A stretch of DNA of 5,949 nucleotides from Bacteroidales bacterium (GTDB lineage: Bacteria > Bacteroidota > Bacteroidia > Bacteroidales > Tenuifilaceae): the NCBI GenBank assembly GCA_008933525.1, contig WBUV01000220.1, forward strand, positions 1 to 5,949, in the 5' to 3' direction. The position numbers were made by a program, and so were the translations under genes. The notes below the pieces were generated by a model that had not been told where the DNA came from, did no database searches, and saw only the letters and a program-made list of their open reading frames with translations. Position 1 is the first letter of the stretch. The number at the start of each line of letters is the position of its first letter. Below are positions 1 through 5,594 of the stretch, in pieces.

Positions 1-4
1 TAAG

Positions 5-33
5 ATATATATATATAATTTGAAAATTTGAAA
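5..33. repeat. AT dinucleotide run and ATTTGAAA tandem duplication
   Basis: Positions 5-16 are six AT units. Positions 18-25 and 26-33 are two exact, adjacent copies of ATTTGAAA. Such short simple repeats can change length by slippage. No function is evident. Confidence 0.7.
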
Positions 34-80
34 ATGAGGATAATTTGAGAATAAAATGGTGGGAAGGTGGGCTGCTGTAG

Positions 81-136
81 TAATGGAGAGAAGGAGTAGT
101 GGATTGATGGAGTAATGGAGTGATTGAGAGATGGAG
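81..136. repeat. Degenerate octamer tandem array, consensus TRATGGAG
   Basis: The stretch divides without gaps into seven 8-bp units: TAATGGAG, AGAAGGAG, TAGTGGAT, TGATGGAG, TAATGGAG, TGATTGAG and AGATGGAG. Two units are identical and the others differ from the consensus at one to three positions. The phase is kept throughout, which points to tandem duplication followed by drift rather than plain purine bias. It is followed at 141-165 by sequence carrying the complementary motif (CTCC, ATCC), so the array continues in the opposite orientation. It resembles in style the short tandemly repeated sequences reported between genes in some bacteria, but I cannot name a family. Confidence 0.7.
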
Positions 137-161
137 TTGTACTCCTATCATCCATCACTCC
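117..161. other. Imperfect inverted repeat (hairpin) at the array centre
   Basis: The outer arms GGAGTGAT (117-124) and ATCACTCC (154-161) are perfectly complementary. So are the inner arms GGAGT (133-137) and ACTCC (141-145), which enclose a TGT loop. The bases between the arms pair only partly. It could act as a 3' hairpin for the minus-strand transferase transcript. However, no T-run follows on the minus strand, so it is not a standard intrinsic terminator. Confidence 0.6.
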
Positions 162-165
162 TTAT

Positions 166-206
166 TTGTCACTTCTAGAGTCACTTGTCATCTTTCACCT
201 GTCACC
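166..206. repeat. Degenerate GTCACTT-type repeats
   Basis: GTCACTT occurs at 168-174 and 180-186, TGTCA at 187-191 region in the form TTGTCA, and TGTCAC at 167-172 and 200-205. The pyrimidine-rich segment looks like a further eroded short repeat family abutting the octamer array, and it stops just before the transferase stop codon. The units are irregular, so this call is weaker than the 81-136 array. Confidence 0.4.
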
Positions 207-208
207 AA

Positions 209-2044
209 TTACAACCCCAAAAATACATCCTGATAAACATAGAAGAAAGCGCTTGCTTTTTCGGATGTTTTTTCGATTTCAACTCCATTCTGCATAATGT
301 ATTGGCGGCTTACATGGTCGTATATAATAGTGTCTGTTTGGGACACAAAACCGTAGCCGTTATTAAACACATAGTAGGCGAATGGTTTTGTATTTGTGTT
401 TAGTATGTTTTTGGAGAAAACAAAGTTGGAATCGCTTAGGTTAAGTTGATTCAATATAGTTGAAGCAATATCTATTTGAGAGCAGATTTTGTTAATTTTT
501 TGAGGTTCACACTGTAATGCACCACCTAACCAAAGCATGGGAATAGAGAATTTATCGGTTGCATAGTTTTCAATCTTTCCAAAATGTCTATGGCCATGAT
601 CGGCGATAAGAATAAACAGTGTATTGTTGTACCAATCGTGTTTTTTTGCTTCGTCAAAGAAATTTCCCAAACAGCTATCAGTATAAAAAGCAGAGCTAAT
701 GAATTGGTTTGCTGCATCATTCCCTGGAAATTTCGATTTTGTAGGAATTTCGAATGGTTCGTGACTGCTAAGTGTGAAGAACATCTTGAAGAATGGTCCT
801 TTGGCAGTGTCGATATCGTTTAAAAGGTATTTAAAAACGTGTTCATCGTGAACGCCCCATTTGGAATTTCGGTAATTACGAGGGAAATCTTCCTGAGTGA
901 TAATTCTACTAAACTTTGCGGAGTAAAGGAACGAACGGATATTGGCAAAATCGGGGTCGCCACCGTAGTAGAATGCCGCGTTATAGCCAGCATCAACAAG
1001 TGCACCACTAATGGTAGCTAATTTTCTTGATTTTGTTGGGTACTTAATAACCGATTGTATGGGCTGGGCAGGAAAACCTGCTAAAACGGATATTATGCCC
1101 TTATCGCTGCGGTCGCCACTTGCATACATTCTGGTAAACAGAAGTCCTTTATTCGATAATTCGTTGAAATTCGGAGTAACGTTGTGCTTACCTCCAAGTG
1201 GTTCAATAATTTTTGAGCTAAAACTTTCGAGTAGAATTAGTACAATGTTGGGTCTATCGGTTTTAAGAACGATTGTTGAATCGTTCTCATTTTTCATGAG
1301 TTCATTAAATAAAACTTTAGCCTTGTTTGCATCTATATTATCGGGATAACGCTTGTTCATTGTTCCCGATTTTGACACGGAATACATCATATTCCAAGGA
1401 GCGTTCAGCGCAGCGTGATTACAGTATGTGTTTGAGCTGAAATAAACCTTTCCGGGATTCATTGGAGCTATGCCCAAACCACCGCGGATTGGTAGCATCA
1501 TTGTTCCCGCAATTGCAATAAAGGTAGGGGCATACCACCATTTCCCGTTTTCAGCATTGTTTAATGTGCTAGCAACCCATTTCCTGTAAGCCCAATAAAG
1601 CCCAATAATTGTAAGAATTGTAACTATTACAAAGATGATAATCATAAAGGTTTCCATCGAAGCCATTGCCTCTTTGGGTGTTTTAAGATAGAGCAGGGGA
1701 GTCGCATCAATTCTAAATCCCCAATTACGGTAAAGTTCAATATCGGAAATTGATATAAGAGATATTATTGTAAGTAAAAGTATAGTTTGAAATGCAAGGT
1801 AGCCCTTTAGCCATTTTTTGTTGACAAAGAACATAATGCCAATAAATATAGATGTTAGAAGTATAATATACCCTGTTAGCGATAAATCCATCCAGGCGCC
1901 TCTGACTAATATGTTGATGAAATCAGCAAAAGAAATTTGCAGGGTTTGTTTTAACTGGTAAGCAATAAACACCAAGCGGAAAACTGCAAATGTGAGCATC
2001 CAAAAGATGGAGTATTTCAGTATAAAAAGGAGCCTGTTCTTCAT
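209..2044 (-). CDS. LTA synthase/MdoB-like membrane phosphoglycerol transferase (sulfatase fold)
   Basis: This is a 611-residue inner-membrane protein. Five hydrophobic segments (about residues 7-29, 52-75, 82-103, 131-153 and 171-187) precede an extracytoplasmic alkaline-phosphatase/sulfatase-type domain from about residue 264 to 545. Visible motifs match the LtaS/MdoB family: NIVLILLES with metal-ligand Glu273, the active-site loop GDRSDKG (310-316), LSSHEPF (425-431) with His428, and ADHGH with Asp482-His483. Family members transfer glycerol-phosphate or related head groups from lipids to envelope polymers or glycans. A Gram-negative Bacteroidota cell is not expected to make lipoteichoic acid, so the acceptor is unknown. 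The usual Thr nucleophile appears to be Ser313 here. The length is normal for the family. The ATG at 2044 is chosen because it directly precedes the first membrane helix; no Shine-Dalgarno is seen. A possible -7 box lies 30-37 bp upstream. The gene is transcribed away from the asparaginase gene. The family call is strong; the substrate is not. Confidence 0.9.
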   Translation of the reverse strand: MKNRLLFILKYSIFWMLTFAVFRLVFIAYQLKQTLQISFADFINILVRGAWMDLSLTGYIILLTSIFIGIMFFVNKKWLKGYLAFQTILLLTIISLISISDIELYRNWGFRIDATPLLYLKTPKEAMASMETFMIIIFVIVTILTIIGLYWAYRKWVASTLNNAENGKWWYAPTFIAIAGTMMLPIRGGLGIAPMNPGKVYFSSNTYCNHAALNAPWNMMYSVSKSGTMNKRYPDNIDANKAKVLFNELMKNENDSTIVLKTDRPNIVLILLESFSSKIIEPLGGKHNVTPNFNELSNKGLLFTRMYASGDRSDKGIISVLAGFPAQPIQSVIKYPTKSRKLATISGALVDAGYNAAFYYGGDPDFANIRSFLYSAKFSRIITQEDFPRNYRNSKWGVHDEHVFKYLLNDIDTAKGPFFKMFFTLSSHEPFEIPTKSKFPGNDAANQFISSAFYTDSCLGNFFDEAKKHDWYNNTLFILIADHGHRHFGKIENYATDKFSIPMLWLGGALQCEPQKINKICSQIDIASTILNQLNLSDSNFVFSKNILNTNTKPFAYYVFNNGYGFVSQTDTIIYDHVSRQYIMQNGVEIEKTSEKASAFFYVYQDVFLGL

Positions 2045-2073
2045 TTCGAGTTACTTAAATTGATTTCCGAGTG

Positions 2074-2081
2074 CAAACCTA
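2074..2081 (-). promoter_or_regulatory. Possible Bacteroidota -7 box for the transferase gene
   Basis: Read on the minus strand the sequence is TAGGTTTG, an exact match to the TAnnTTTG -7 consensus of the Bacteroidota primary sigma factor. Initiation just downstream would give a leader of roughly 20-25 nt before the ATG at 2044. No good TTG -33 element was found at the expected distance, so the call is tentative. Confidence 0.4.
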
Positions 2082-2163
2082 ATTAATTTTAGAATATGAT
2101 TACTTTTTAAAGAACGCTTTTCCATTAAATCAATATGGGATATTCAAGTCTACTGTTGAGATA

Positions 2164-2305
2164 AATAAGGTAATAAGGTTGACTCGCTTGTGTTTCGATT
2201 TTTACTAAGGTTATACTAAATATTACAGTTTTTTCTATCTCCAAACCTTATTCTTGAAATTAACCTTAGTAGACGAAATTTAGGTGATTTATTTAACCTT
2301 ATTAC
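2164..2305. repeat. Five-copy TAMTAAGGTT motif cluster with nested inverted repeats
   Basis: Plus-orientation copies are at 2171-2180 (TAATAAGGTT) and 2203-2212 (TACTAAGGTT). Minus-orientation copies are at 2244-2253 (GAATAAGGTT), 2262-2271 (TACTAAGGTT) and 2295-2304 (TAATAAGGTT). The first copy is preceded by a partial one, making an exact tandem AATAAGGT duplication at 2164-2179. Copies pair into nested perfect 11-bp inverted repeats: 2170-2180 with 2295-2305, and 2203-2213 with 2261-2271. A further TTTCG/CGAAA pair (2193-2197 and 2274-2278) lies between them. It could be an operator array, a structured leader, or a small palindromic element. The pattern is certain; the function is unknown. 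Confidence 0.75.
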
Positions 2306-2382
2306 TATATGTTTTAAATCGATCTTTATTGTATTCTATTGTTAAAAATATTACAAACGTAACAACTTATCGTCTTCATTAG

Positions 2383-2390
2383 TATTTTTG
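2383..2390 (+). promoter_or_regulatory. Possible Bacteroidota -7 box for the asparaginase gene
   Basis: TATTTTTG matches TAnnTTTG exactly and would start transcription about 15 nt before the ATG at 2412. The nearest upstream TTG (2339-2341) is too far away to be a normal -33 element, so this is a weak call in an AT-rich region where chance matches are likely. Confidence 0.3.
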
Positions 2391-2411
2391 AGGATACCTT
2401 AAACCAAAACT

Positions 2412-3368
2412 ATGAAATCTTTTAAAGCGATACTGTCCTTTATTGTACTAATTCTATTAGCCAACTCATTACTTGCACAAAGCTGGAGCATTGTTCTACA
2501 CGGCGGTGCAGGAGGTATGAAAAAAGAAAATTTCACCCAGGAGCAAATTGATAGTTACCAAGCCGAACTACTTAAAGCCTTAGAAAAAGGAAAAAACATC
2601 CTTGCCAATGGAGGCACAAGCCTCGATGCTGTTGAGCAAGTTGTTCGATATTTGGAGGATTGTCCATTATTCAACGCAGGTAAGGGTGCAGTTTTTAATC
2701 ATGATGGTAAGAATGAACTCGATGCGGCCATTATGGAAGGTAAAAACCTTATGGCTGGAGCCATTGCTGGTGTTGGCGATATAAAGAACCCAATTTCTAC
2801 CGCCCGCTTAGTGATGGAAAAATCGGTTCACGTAATGATGGTGGGGAGGGGTGCATCGGATTTTGCTCGGAGCATGGGTGCCGAGATGGTCGATAGTAGT
2901 TATTTTTTTACACAACCACGTTGGAACGATTTGCAAAAAGTTCTTAGCAAGGAGAAAATGGGAACCGTTGGTTGTGTCGCTCTTGATATTCACGGAAACC
3001 TTGCAGCTGCAACATCAACCGGAGGAATGACCAATAAGCGCTACAATCGTGTAGGCGATGCTCCAATTATTGGAGCTGGAACATATGCCAATAATGCTAC
3101 TTGTGCTGTTTCGGCAACTGGCCATGGAGAATTTTTTATCCGTTATACTGTTGCACACGATATATCGGCGCTTATGGAGTACAAAGGCCTGAGTTTGGTC
3201 GATGCTGTTAATCTGGTAATCAACAGTAAACTCGAAAAGGTTGATGGCCGTGGTGGTGTTATTGCTGTGGATAAGAATGGTAATATTTGTATGGATATGA
3301 ATACCTCTGGAATGTTCAGAGCTTATGAAAAATCGACAGGCGAAAAAGGTGTGGGGATTTTTAAGTAG
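2412..3368 (+). CDS. Secreted isoaspartyl peptidase/L-asparaginase (Ntn-hydrolase, plant type)
   Basis: This 318-residue protein belongs to the N-terminal nucleophile hydrolase family that includes E. coli IaaA. These enzymes cleave isoaspartyl (beta-aspartyl) peptide bonds and usually also L-asparagine. Residues 1-22 form a signal peptide with likely cleavage at LLA|QSW; there is no lipobox Cys, so a soluble periplasmic or secreted product is expected. Family motifs are LHGGAGG (29-35), NAGKGAVF (88-95), KMGTVG (182-187) with the autocatalytic Thr185, TSTGGMTNK (201-209) with Thr203, RVGD (213-216), GAGTYANN (221-228) and ATGHGE (235-240). Self-cleavage before Thr185 would give an alpha chain and a beta chain of 134 residues. 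The linker before Thr185 looks shorter than in the E. coli enzyme as I remember it. No catalytic residue appears missing. The stop codon merges into a 7-bp tandem repeat. The ATG start is supported by the signal peptide directly after it. Confidence 0.93.
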   Translation: MKSFKAILSFIVLILLANSLLAQSWSIVLHGGAGGMKKENFTQEQIDSYQAELLKALEKGKNILANGGTSLDAVEQVVRYLEDCPLFNAGKGAVFNHDGKNELDAAIMEGKNLMAGAIAGVGDIKNPISTARLVMEKSVHVMMVGRGASDFARSMGAEMVDSSYFFTQPRWNDLQKVLSKEKMGTVGCVALDIHGNLAAATSTGGMTNKRYNRVGDAPIIGAGTYANNATCAVSATGHGEFFIRYTVAHDISALMEYKGLSLVDAVNLVINSKLEKVDGRGGVIAVDKNGNICMDMNTSGMFRAYEKSTGEKGVGIFK

Positions 3369-3415
3369 AATTAAGAATTAAGAATTAAGAATTAAGAATT
3401 AAGAATTAAGAATTC
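3368..3415. repeat. Heptanucleotide tandem repeat (GAATTAA, 6 copies plus a partial)
   Basis: Six exact copies of GAATTAA run from 3368 to 3409, followed by GAATTC (3410-3415). The first base is the last base of the asparaginase TAG stop codon. Because the 7-bp period is not a multiple of three and each unit carries TAA, stops occur in all three forward frames within 21 bp. The perfect units suggest recent expansion and possible length variation. It fills most of the 69-bp gap before the ATG at 3438. Confidence 0.95.
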
Positions 3416-3437
3416 TTTGCATAATAATGAGATTTTT

Positions 3438-3938
3438 ATGGAACGGAATGAATTTATTAAAATAAATCAGAAAGGCATTTACACTCCCGAATTGTTCAGG
3501 CTTTACTTTGTATCTACAATCATTGTTGGGCTGGTTGTACTATCTCTTCTTGGGTTTATTGGATATATGAAAGAACAAAGGTTTATCGATATTCTTTTGT
3601 TAAAGGAACAACCCTGGTGGTTGTTTTATGTTATTGTTTTCCCCTTGTTTTATACTCTGCAACAGCGGAAATTTGAGTTAACAATTGAGCCGTTGAATAG
3701 GGTAGATGTTGATAAACTAGTGGAGTATCTTAAGCAGAAAAAATTTGAAGTAGAATATCGCGATAATTTGATTGTAAAGATGAGAAATACTCCTAAATTT
3801 GGTTGGTTATTTGGAAGGGATTTGGACACCGCACAAATTTGTTTTGATGGTGAAATTTTGATAATAATTGTTGCAGGTAGTAGGGTTTACGATATTAGTC
3901 ATTCTTTCCGATGGACTAAAGATTTTTTAAAGGATTAA
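3438..3938 (+). CDS. Hypothetical two-helix membrane protein, paralog A
   Basis: I do not recognise this protein. From the ATG at 3438 it has 166 residues. A polar N-terminus (1-20) is followed by a strong membrane helix (about 21-44), a short loop, a second hydrophobic segment with paired tryptophans at its start (about 60-75), and a mixed alpha/beta C-terminal part (about 78-166) that is likely cytoplasmic. A TTG codon at 3417 would add seven residues. The ATG is preferred because TTG starts are uncommon here and the TTG sits against the 7-bp repeat. The C-terminal part aligns by eye with that of the next gene: LTIxP, then D(K/R)L.E, then IV, then P(K/R)F. It is 26 bp upstream of that gene, so the two are probably co-transcribed. 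No catalytic motif is visible; a regulatory or envelope role would be a guess. Confidence 0.8.
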   Translation: MERNEFIKINQKGIYTPELFRLYFVSTIIVGLVVLSLLGFIGYMKEQRFIDILLLKEQPWWLFYVIVFPLFYTLQQRKFELTIEPLNRVDVDKLVEYLKQKKFEVEYRDNLIVKMRNTPKFGWLFGRDLDTAQICFDGEILIIIVAGSRVYDISHSFRWTKDFLKD

Positions 3939-3964
3939 TCCCATAATCTTAAAACTTAACAGAC

Positions 3965-4480
3965 ATGGCACTTACAGTACACAGTCAGGATGCAAAAAGT
4001 AAGGGACAAGTTGAGATTTTCTTCCTTCATTTTGTGTTTGCATTAATAATGATGGCTTTATTCCTTCTAATAATTCAATGGTTTGGAGGCAAACTAACTT
4101 GGTATAACTACTCCAAGTATTACGTTATGTTTATACCTTTAACGGTTGTTCTACCGCTTATTATTGCTATAACAACAGCCTTTTCGTACAAAAAGGTTTT
4201 ACTTACAATTGCCCCAAGTTCAAACTTGAATCAGGACAGACTAAAGGAGTTTTTCTTTAAGGAGGATTATAAGGCAATACACCAAGCCGATGGTAAAATT
4301 GTATTTGAGCGAGCTCGTTTTATGCCTCGCTTTCTAAGCCTTAATTTCGATAAGCCATACATTGAAGTTACGCCCACCGACGTAAAGGTTTATATGCTTA
4401 AAAGGCTATCGTTAGTTTTAATTCCTCAGATTCAAATGGGTAAACGTTTCGAAATTAATCCCGACCAACACAATGCATAG
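3965..4480 (+). CDS. Hypothetical two-helix membrane protein, paralog B
   Basis: I do not recognise this 171-residue protein. It has a polar N-terminus (1-16), two membrane helices (about 18-38 and 54-73) joined by a loop containing WYNYSKYY, and a basic C-terminal domain (about 76-165). LLTIAP (79-84), DRLKEF (91-96), KIVFER (111-116) and MPRF (120-123) line up with the matching positions of the upstream protein. Together with the shared two-helix layout this suggests an old tandem duplication. Identity is low, so the pair may have separate roles or form a hetero-oligomer. The stop codon overlaps the start of the next gene by 8 bp (ATGCATAG), consistent with translational coupling. The start ATG has no strong Shine-Dalgarno. 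Confidence 0.82.
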   Translation: MALTVHSQDAKSKGQVEIFFLHFVFALIMMALFLLIIQWFGGKLTWYNYSKYYVMFIPLTVVLPLIIAITTAFSYKKVLLTIAPSSNLNQDRLKEFFFKEDYKAIHQADGKIVFERARFMPRFLSLNFDKPYIEVTPTDVKVYMLKRLSLVLIPQIQMGKRFEINPDQHNA

Positions 4481-5567
4481 ACTTCCATTTCTTCTTTTAA
4501 ATACAGGTATCTGCAAGAGTAATATTGATAGAATGGCCCAAAAGGCCATTCTGCATAAATTGTTGTTACGTCCGCATTTCAAAACTCATCAGAGTGCCCA
4601 AATTGCAGAATGGTTTCGTGAACTAGGTATAAACAGCTGCACTGTTTCGTCGTTAAAAATGGCTGAGTACTTTGCCAATGCTGGCTGGACTGATATAACC
4701 ATTGCATTTCCTGTTTACCCTTTTGAGGTTGATGCATTAAATGCCTTGGCAAAGCAGATTAGCTTGAATGTGATATTCTCCTCGGCATCAAACCTAATGA
4801 AATCGGTTAACCAATTAAACGGAAATATTGGCGTTTTTATTGAGGTTGATGTTGGACATAATCGTTCAGGCGTTGACCCTGAAAATACTCGCGAAATTGC
4901 TCTGATGGTTAACCAGATTGAGGGAAATTCAAGTCTAAAGTTTAAAGGATTCCTAAGTCACGCAGGTCATACCTACAAAGCAACGTCAACCGATGAGGTT
5001 CTAAAAATTCATCGCGATTCGTTGAGCAAACTAACCAAGCTAAAGGCATTCTGGAAGGAATCTCATCCCGATATTATTGTATCGTACGGCGATACTCCTT
5101 CGTGTTCCATTGCTGATGAGTTTTGGGGAATTGACGAGATTCGTCCTGGTAACTTCGTTTTTTACGATGTTATGCAAAGCCAAATAGGTTCATGCTCAAC
5201 CAGCAATATTGCTGTAGCAACAATTTGTCCTGTGGTTGATATCAACCAGAGTAGGCGAGAGGCTGTCATTCATTGCGGAGCAGTTCATTTATCAAAGGAT
5301 AATATTAAGTTACCCAACGATGTAACTTCGTTTGGATTGGTTTGTGGTTTCGATGGTAAGGTTTGGAGCAAGCCAATCGATGGATTGTATGTAAAGTCGT
5401 TAAGTCAGGAACATGGCATTATTTCGTTCGCAAACGAGTTTCCATTCAAAGTAGGCGATTTAGTGGCCATACTCCCCATTCACAGTTGCCTTACTGTTGA
5501 TTTAATGGGCGAAATTAAACTAAACGATGGCTCCACAATCCAAACAATGAGACAGCACACGTTTTGA
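4473..5567 (+). CDS. D-threonine aldolase/D-serine dehydratase-like PLP enzyme (DSD1-type)
   Basis: This is a 364-residue cytoplasmic enzyme of the fold-type III (alanine racemase-like) family that includes D-threonine aldolase, eukaryotic-type D-serine dehydratase and D-threo-3-hydroxyaspartate dehydratase. The PLP-binding Lys37 lies in RPHFKTH (33-39). Other visible motifs are EVDVGHNRSG (124-133), FLSHAGHTY (160-168), SYGDTPS (204-210, probable phosphate-binding loop), EIRPGNFVFYD (222-232) and the C-terminal PIHSC (335-339). His337 and Cys339 match the HxC metal ligands known in the family. The likely reaction is metal-dependent cleavage or dehydration of a D-beta-hydroxy amino acid; sequence alone does not separate these. 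The start at 4473 fits because LPFLLLN (4-10) corresponds to the usual 'TPxLLLD' beginning. It overlaps the upstream gene by 8 bp. A perfect 9-bp hairpin lies in its first 80 bases. Confidence 0.88.
   Translation: MHRLPFLLLNTGICKSNIDRMAQKAILHKLLLRPHFKTHQSAQIAEWFRELGINSCTVSSLKMAEYFANAGWTDITIAFPVYPFEVDALNALAKQISLNVIFSSASNLMKSVNQLNGNIGVFIEVDVGHNRSGVDPENTREIALMVNQIEGNSSLKFKGFLSHAGHTYKATSTDEVLKIHRDSLSKLTKLKAFWKESHPDIIVSYGDTPSCSIADEFWGIDEIRPGNFVFYDVMQSQIGSCSTSNIAVATICPVVDINQSRREAVIHCGAVHLSKDNIKLPNDVTSFGLVCGFDGKVWSKPIDGLYVKSLSQEHGIISFANEFPFKVGDLVAILPIHSCLTVDLMGEIKLNDGSTIQTMRQHTF
4530..4552 (+). other. Perfect hairpin inside the 5' end of the DSD1-type gene
   Basis: AGAATGGCC (4530-4538) and GGCCATTCT (4544-4552) are exact reverse complements around a CAAAA loop. 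It lies 58-80 bases into the gene and includes the Met21 codon (4533-4535) in its stem. It has no T-run after it, so it is not an intrinsic terminator. It could slow translation or be a by-product of the codons used. Confidence 0.8.
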
Positions 5568-5576
5568 TTTAAATCA
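5565..5576. other. 12-bp palindrome at the stop codon, before the M64 gene
   Basis: TGATTTAAATCA is a perfect palindrome whose first three bases are the TGA stop of the preceding gene. It sits 18 bp before the ATG at 5595, within the 27-bp gap. It could be an operator for the next gene, but a palindrome in AT-rich sequence can arise by chance. Confidence 0.35.
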
Positions 5577-5594
5577 TAACTAATTACAGTAAAA

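Larger units (their letters stand above)
1..208. other. Non-coding region rich in low-complexity repeats
   Basis: I see no credible gene here. From left to right it holds an (AT)6 run at 5-16, a tandem duplication of the octamer ATTTGAAA at 18-33, a purine-rich stretch, a degenerate 8-bp array at 81-136, and a pyrimidine-rich stretch at 141-206 that partly complements the array. It lies just past the stop codon (209-211) of the minus-strand transferase gene, so it would be the 3' flank of that transcript. A small plus-strand frame opens at 185 but is only antisense to the end of the transferase gene. Confidence 0.75.
2045..2411. other. Divergent intergenic region with motif cluster
   Basis: This 367-bp AT-rich gap separates the two divergent genes and contains no credible coding frame. 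It should hold both promoters. A TAnnTTTG-like -7 box is present on each side (2074-2081 minus, 2383-2390 plus). The middle (2164-2305) is occupied by inverted and direct copies of TAMTAAGGTT. Nothing resembling a tRNA, a known riboswitch or a gene remnant was recognised. Confidence 0.7.

Noticed and set aside
117..161. Intrinsic terminator for the minus-strand transferase gene
   Set aside because: The hairpin is real, but no T-run follows it on the minus strand and its stem is interrupted, so I list it only as an inverted repeat.
81..206. CRISPR array
   Set aside because: The units are 8 bp, contiguous and degenerate, with no spacers and no cas genes nearby.
1011..1349. 112-codon plus-strand frame inside the transferase gene
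   Set aside because: It is wholly antisense to a well-supported sulfatase-fold domain and has no recognisable protein features.
209..2044. True lipoteichoic acid synthase
   Set aside because: The domain matches, but the apparent Bacteroidota host is Gram-negative and does not make lipoteichoic acid, so only the broader transferase family is claimed.
2170..2305. MITE or insertion sequence bounded by 11-bp inverted repeats
   Set aside because: I see no target-site duplication on the flanks and no transposase remnant. Extra copies of the motif inside also fit an operator array, so a mobile-element call is not supported without other genomic copies.
3417..3437. TTG start adding seven residues to the first small membrane protein
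   Set aside because: The ATG at 3438 is a more usual start, and the added residues carry no clear signal or domain.
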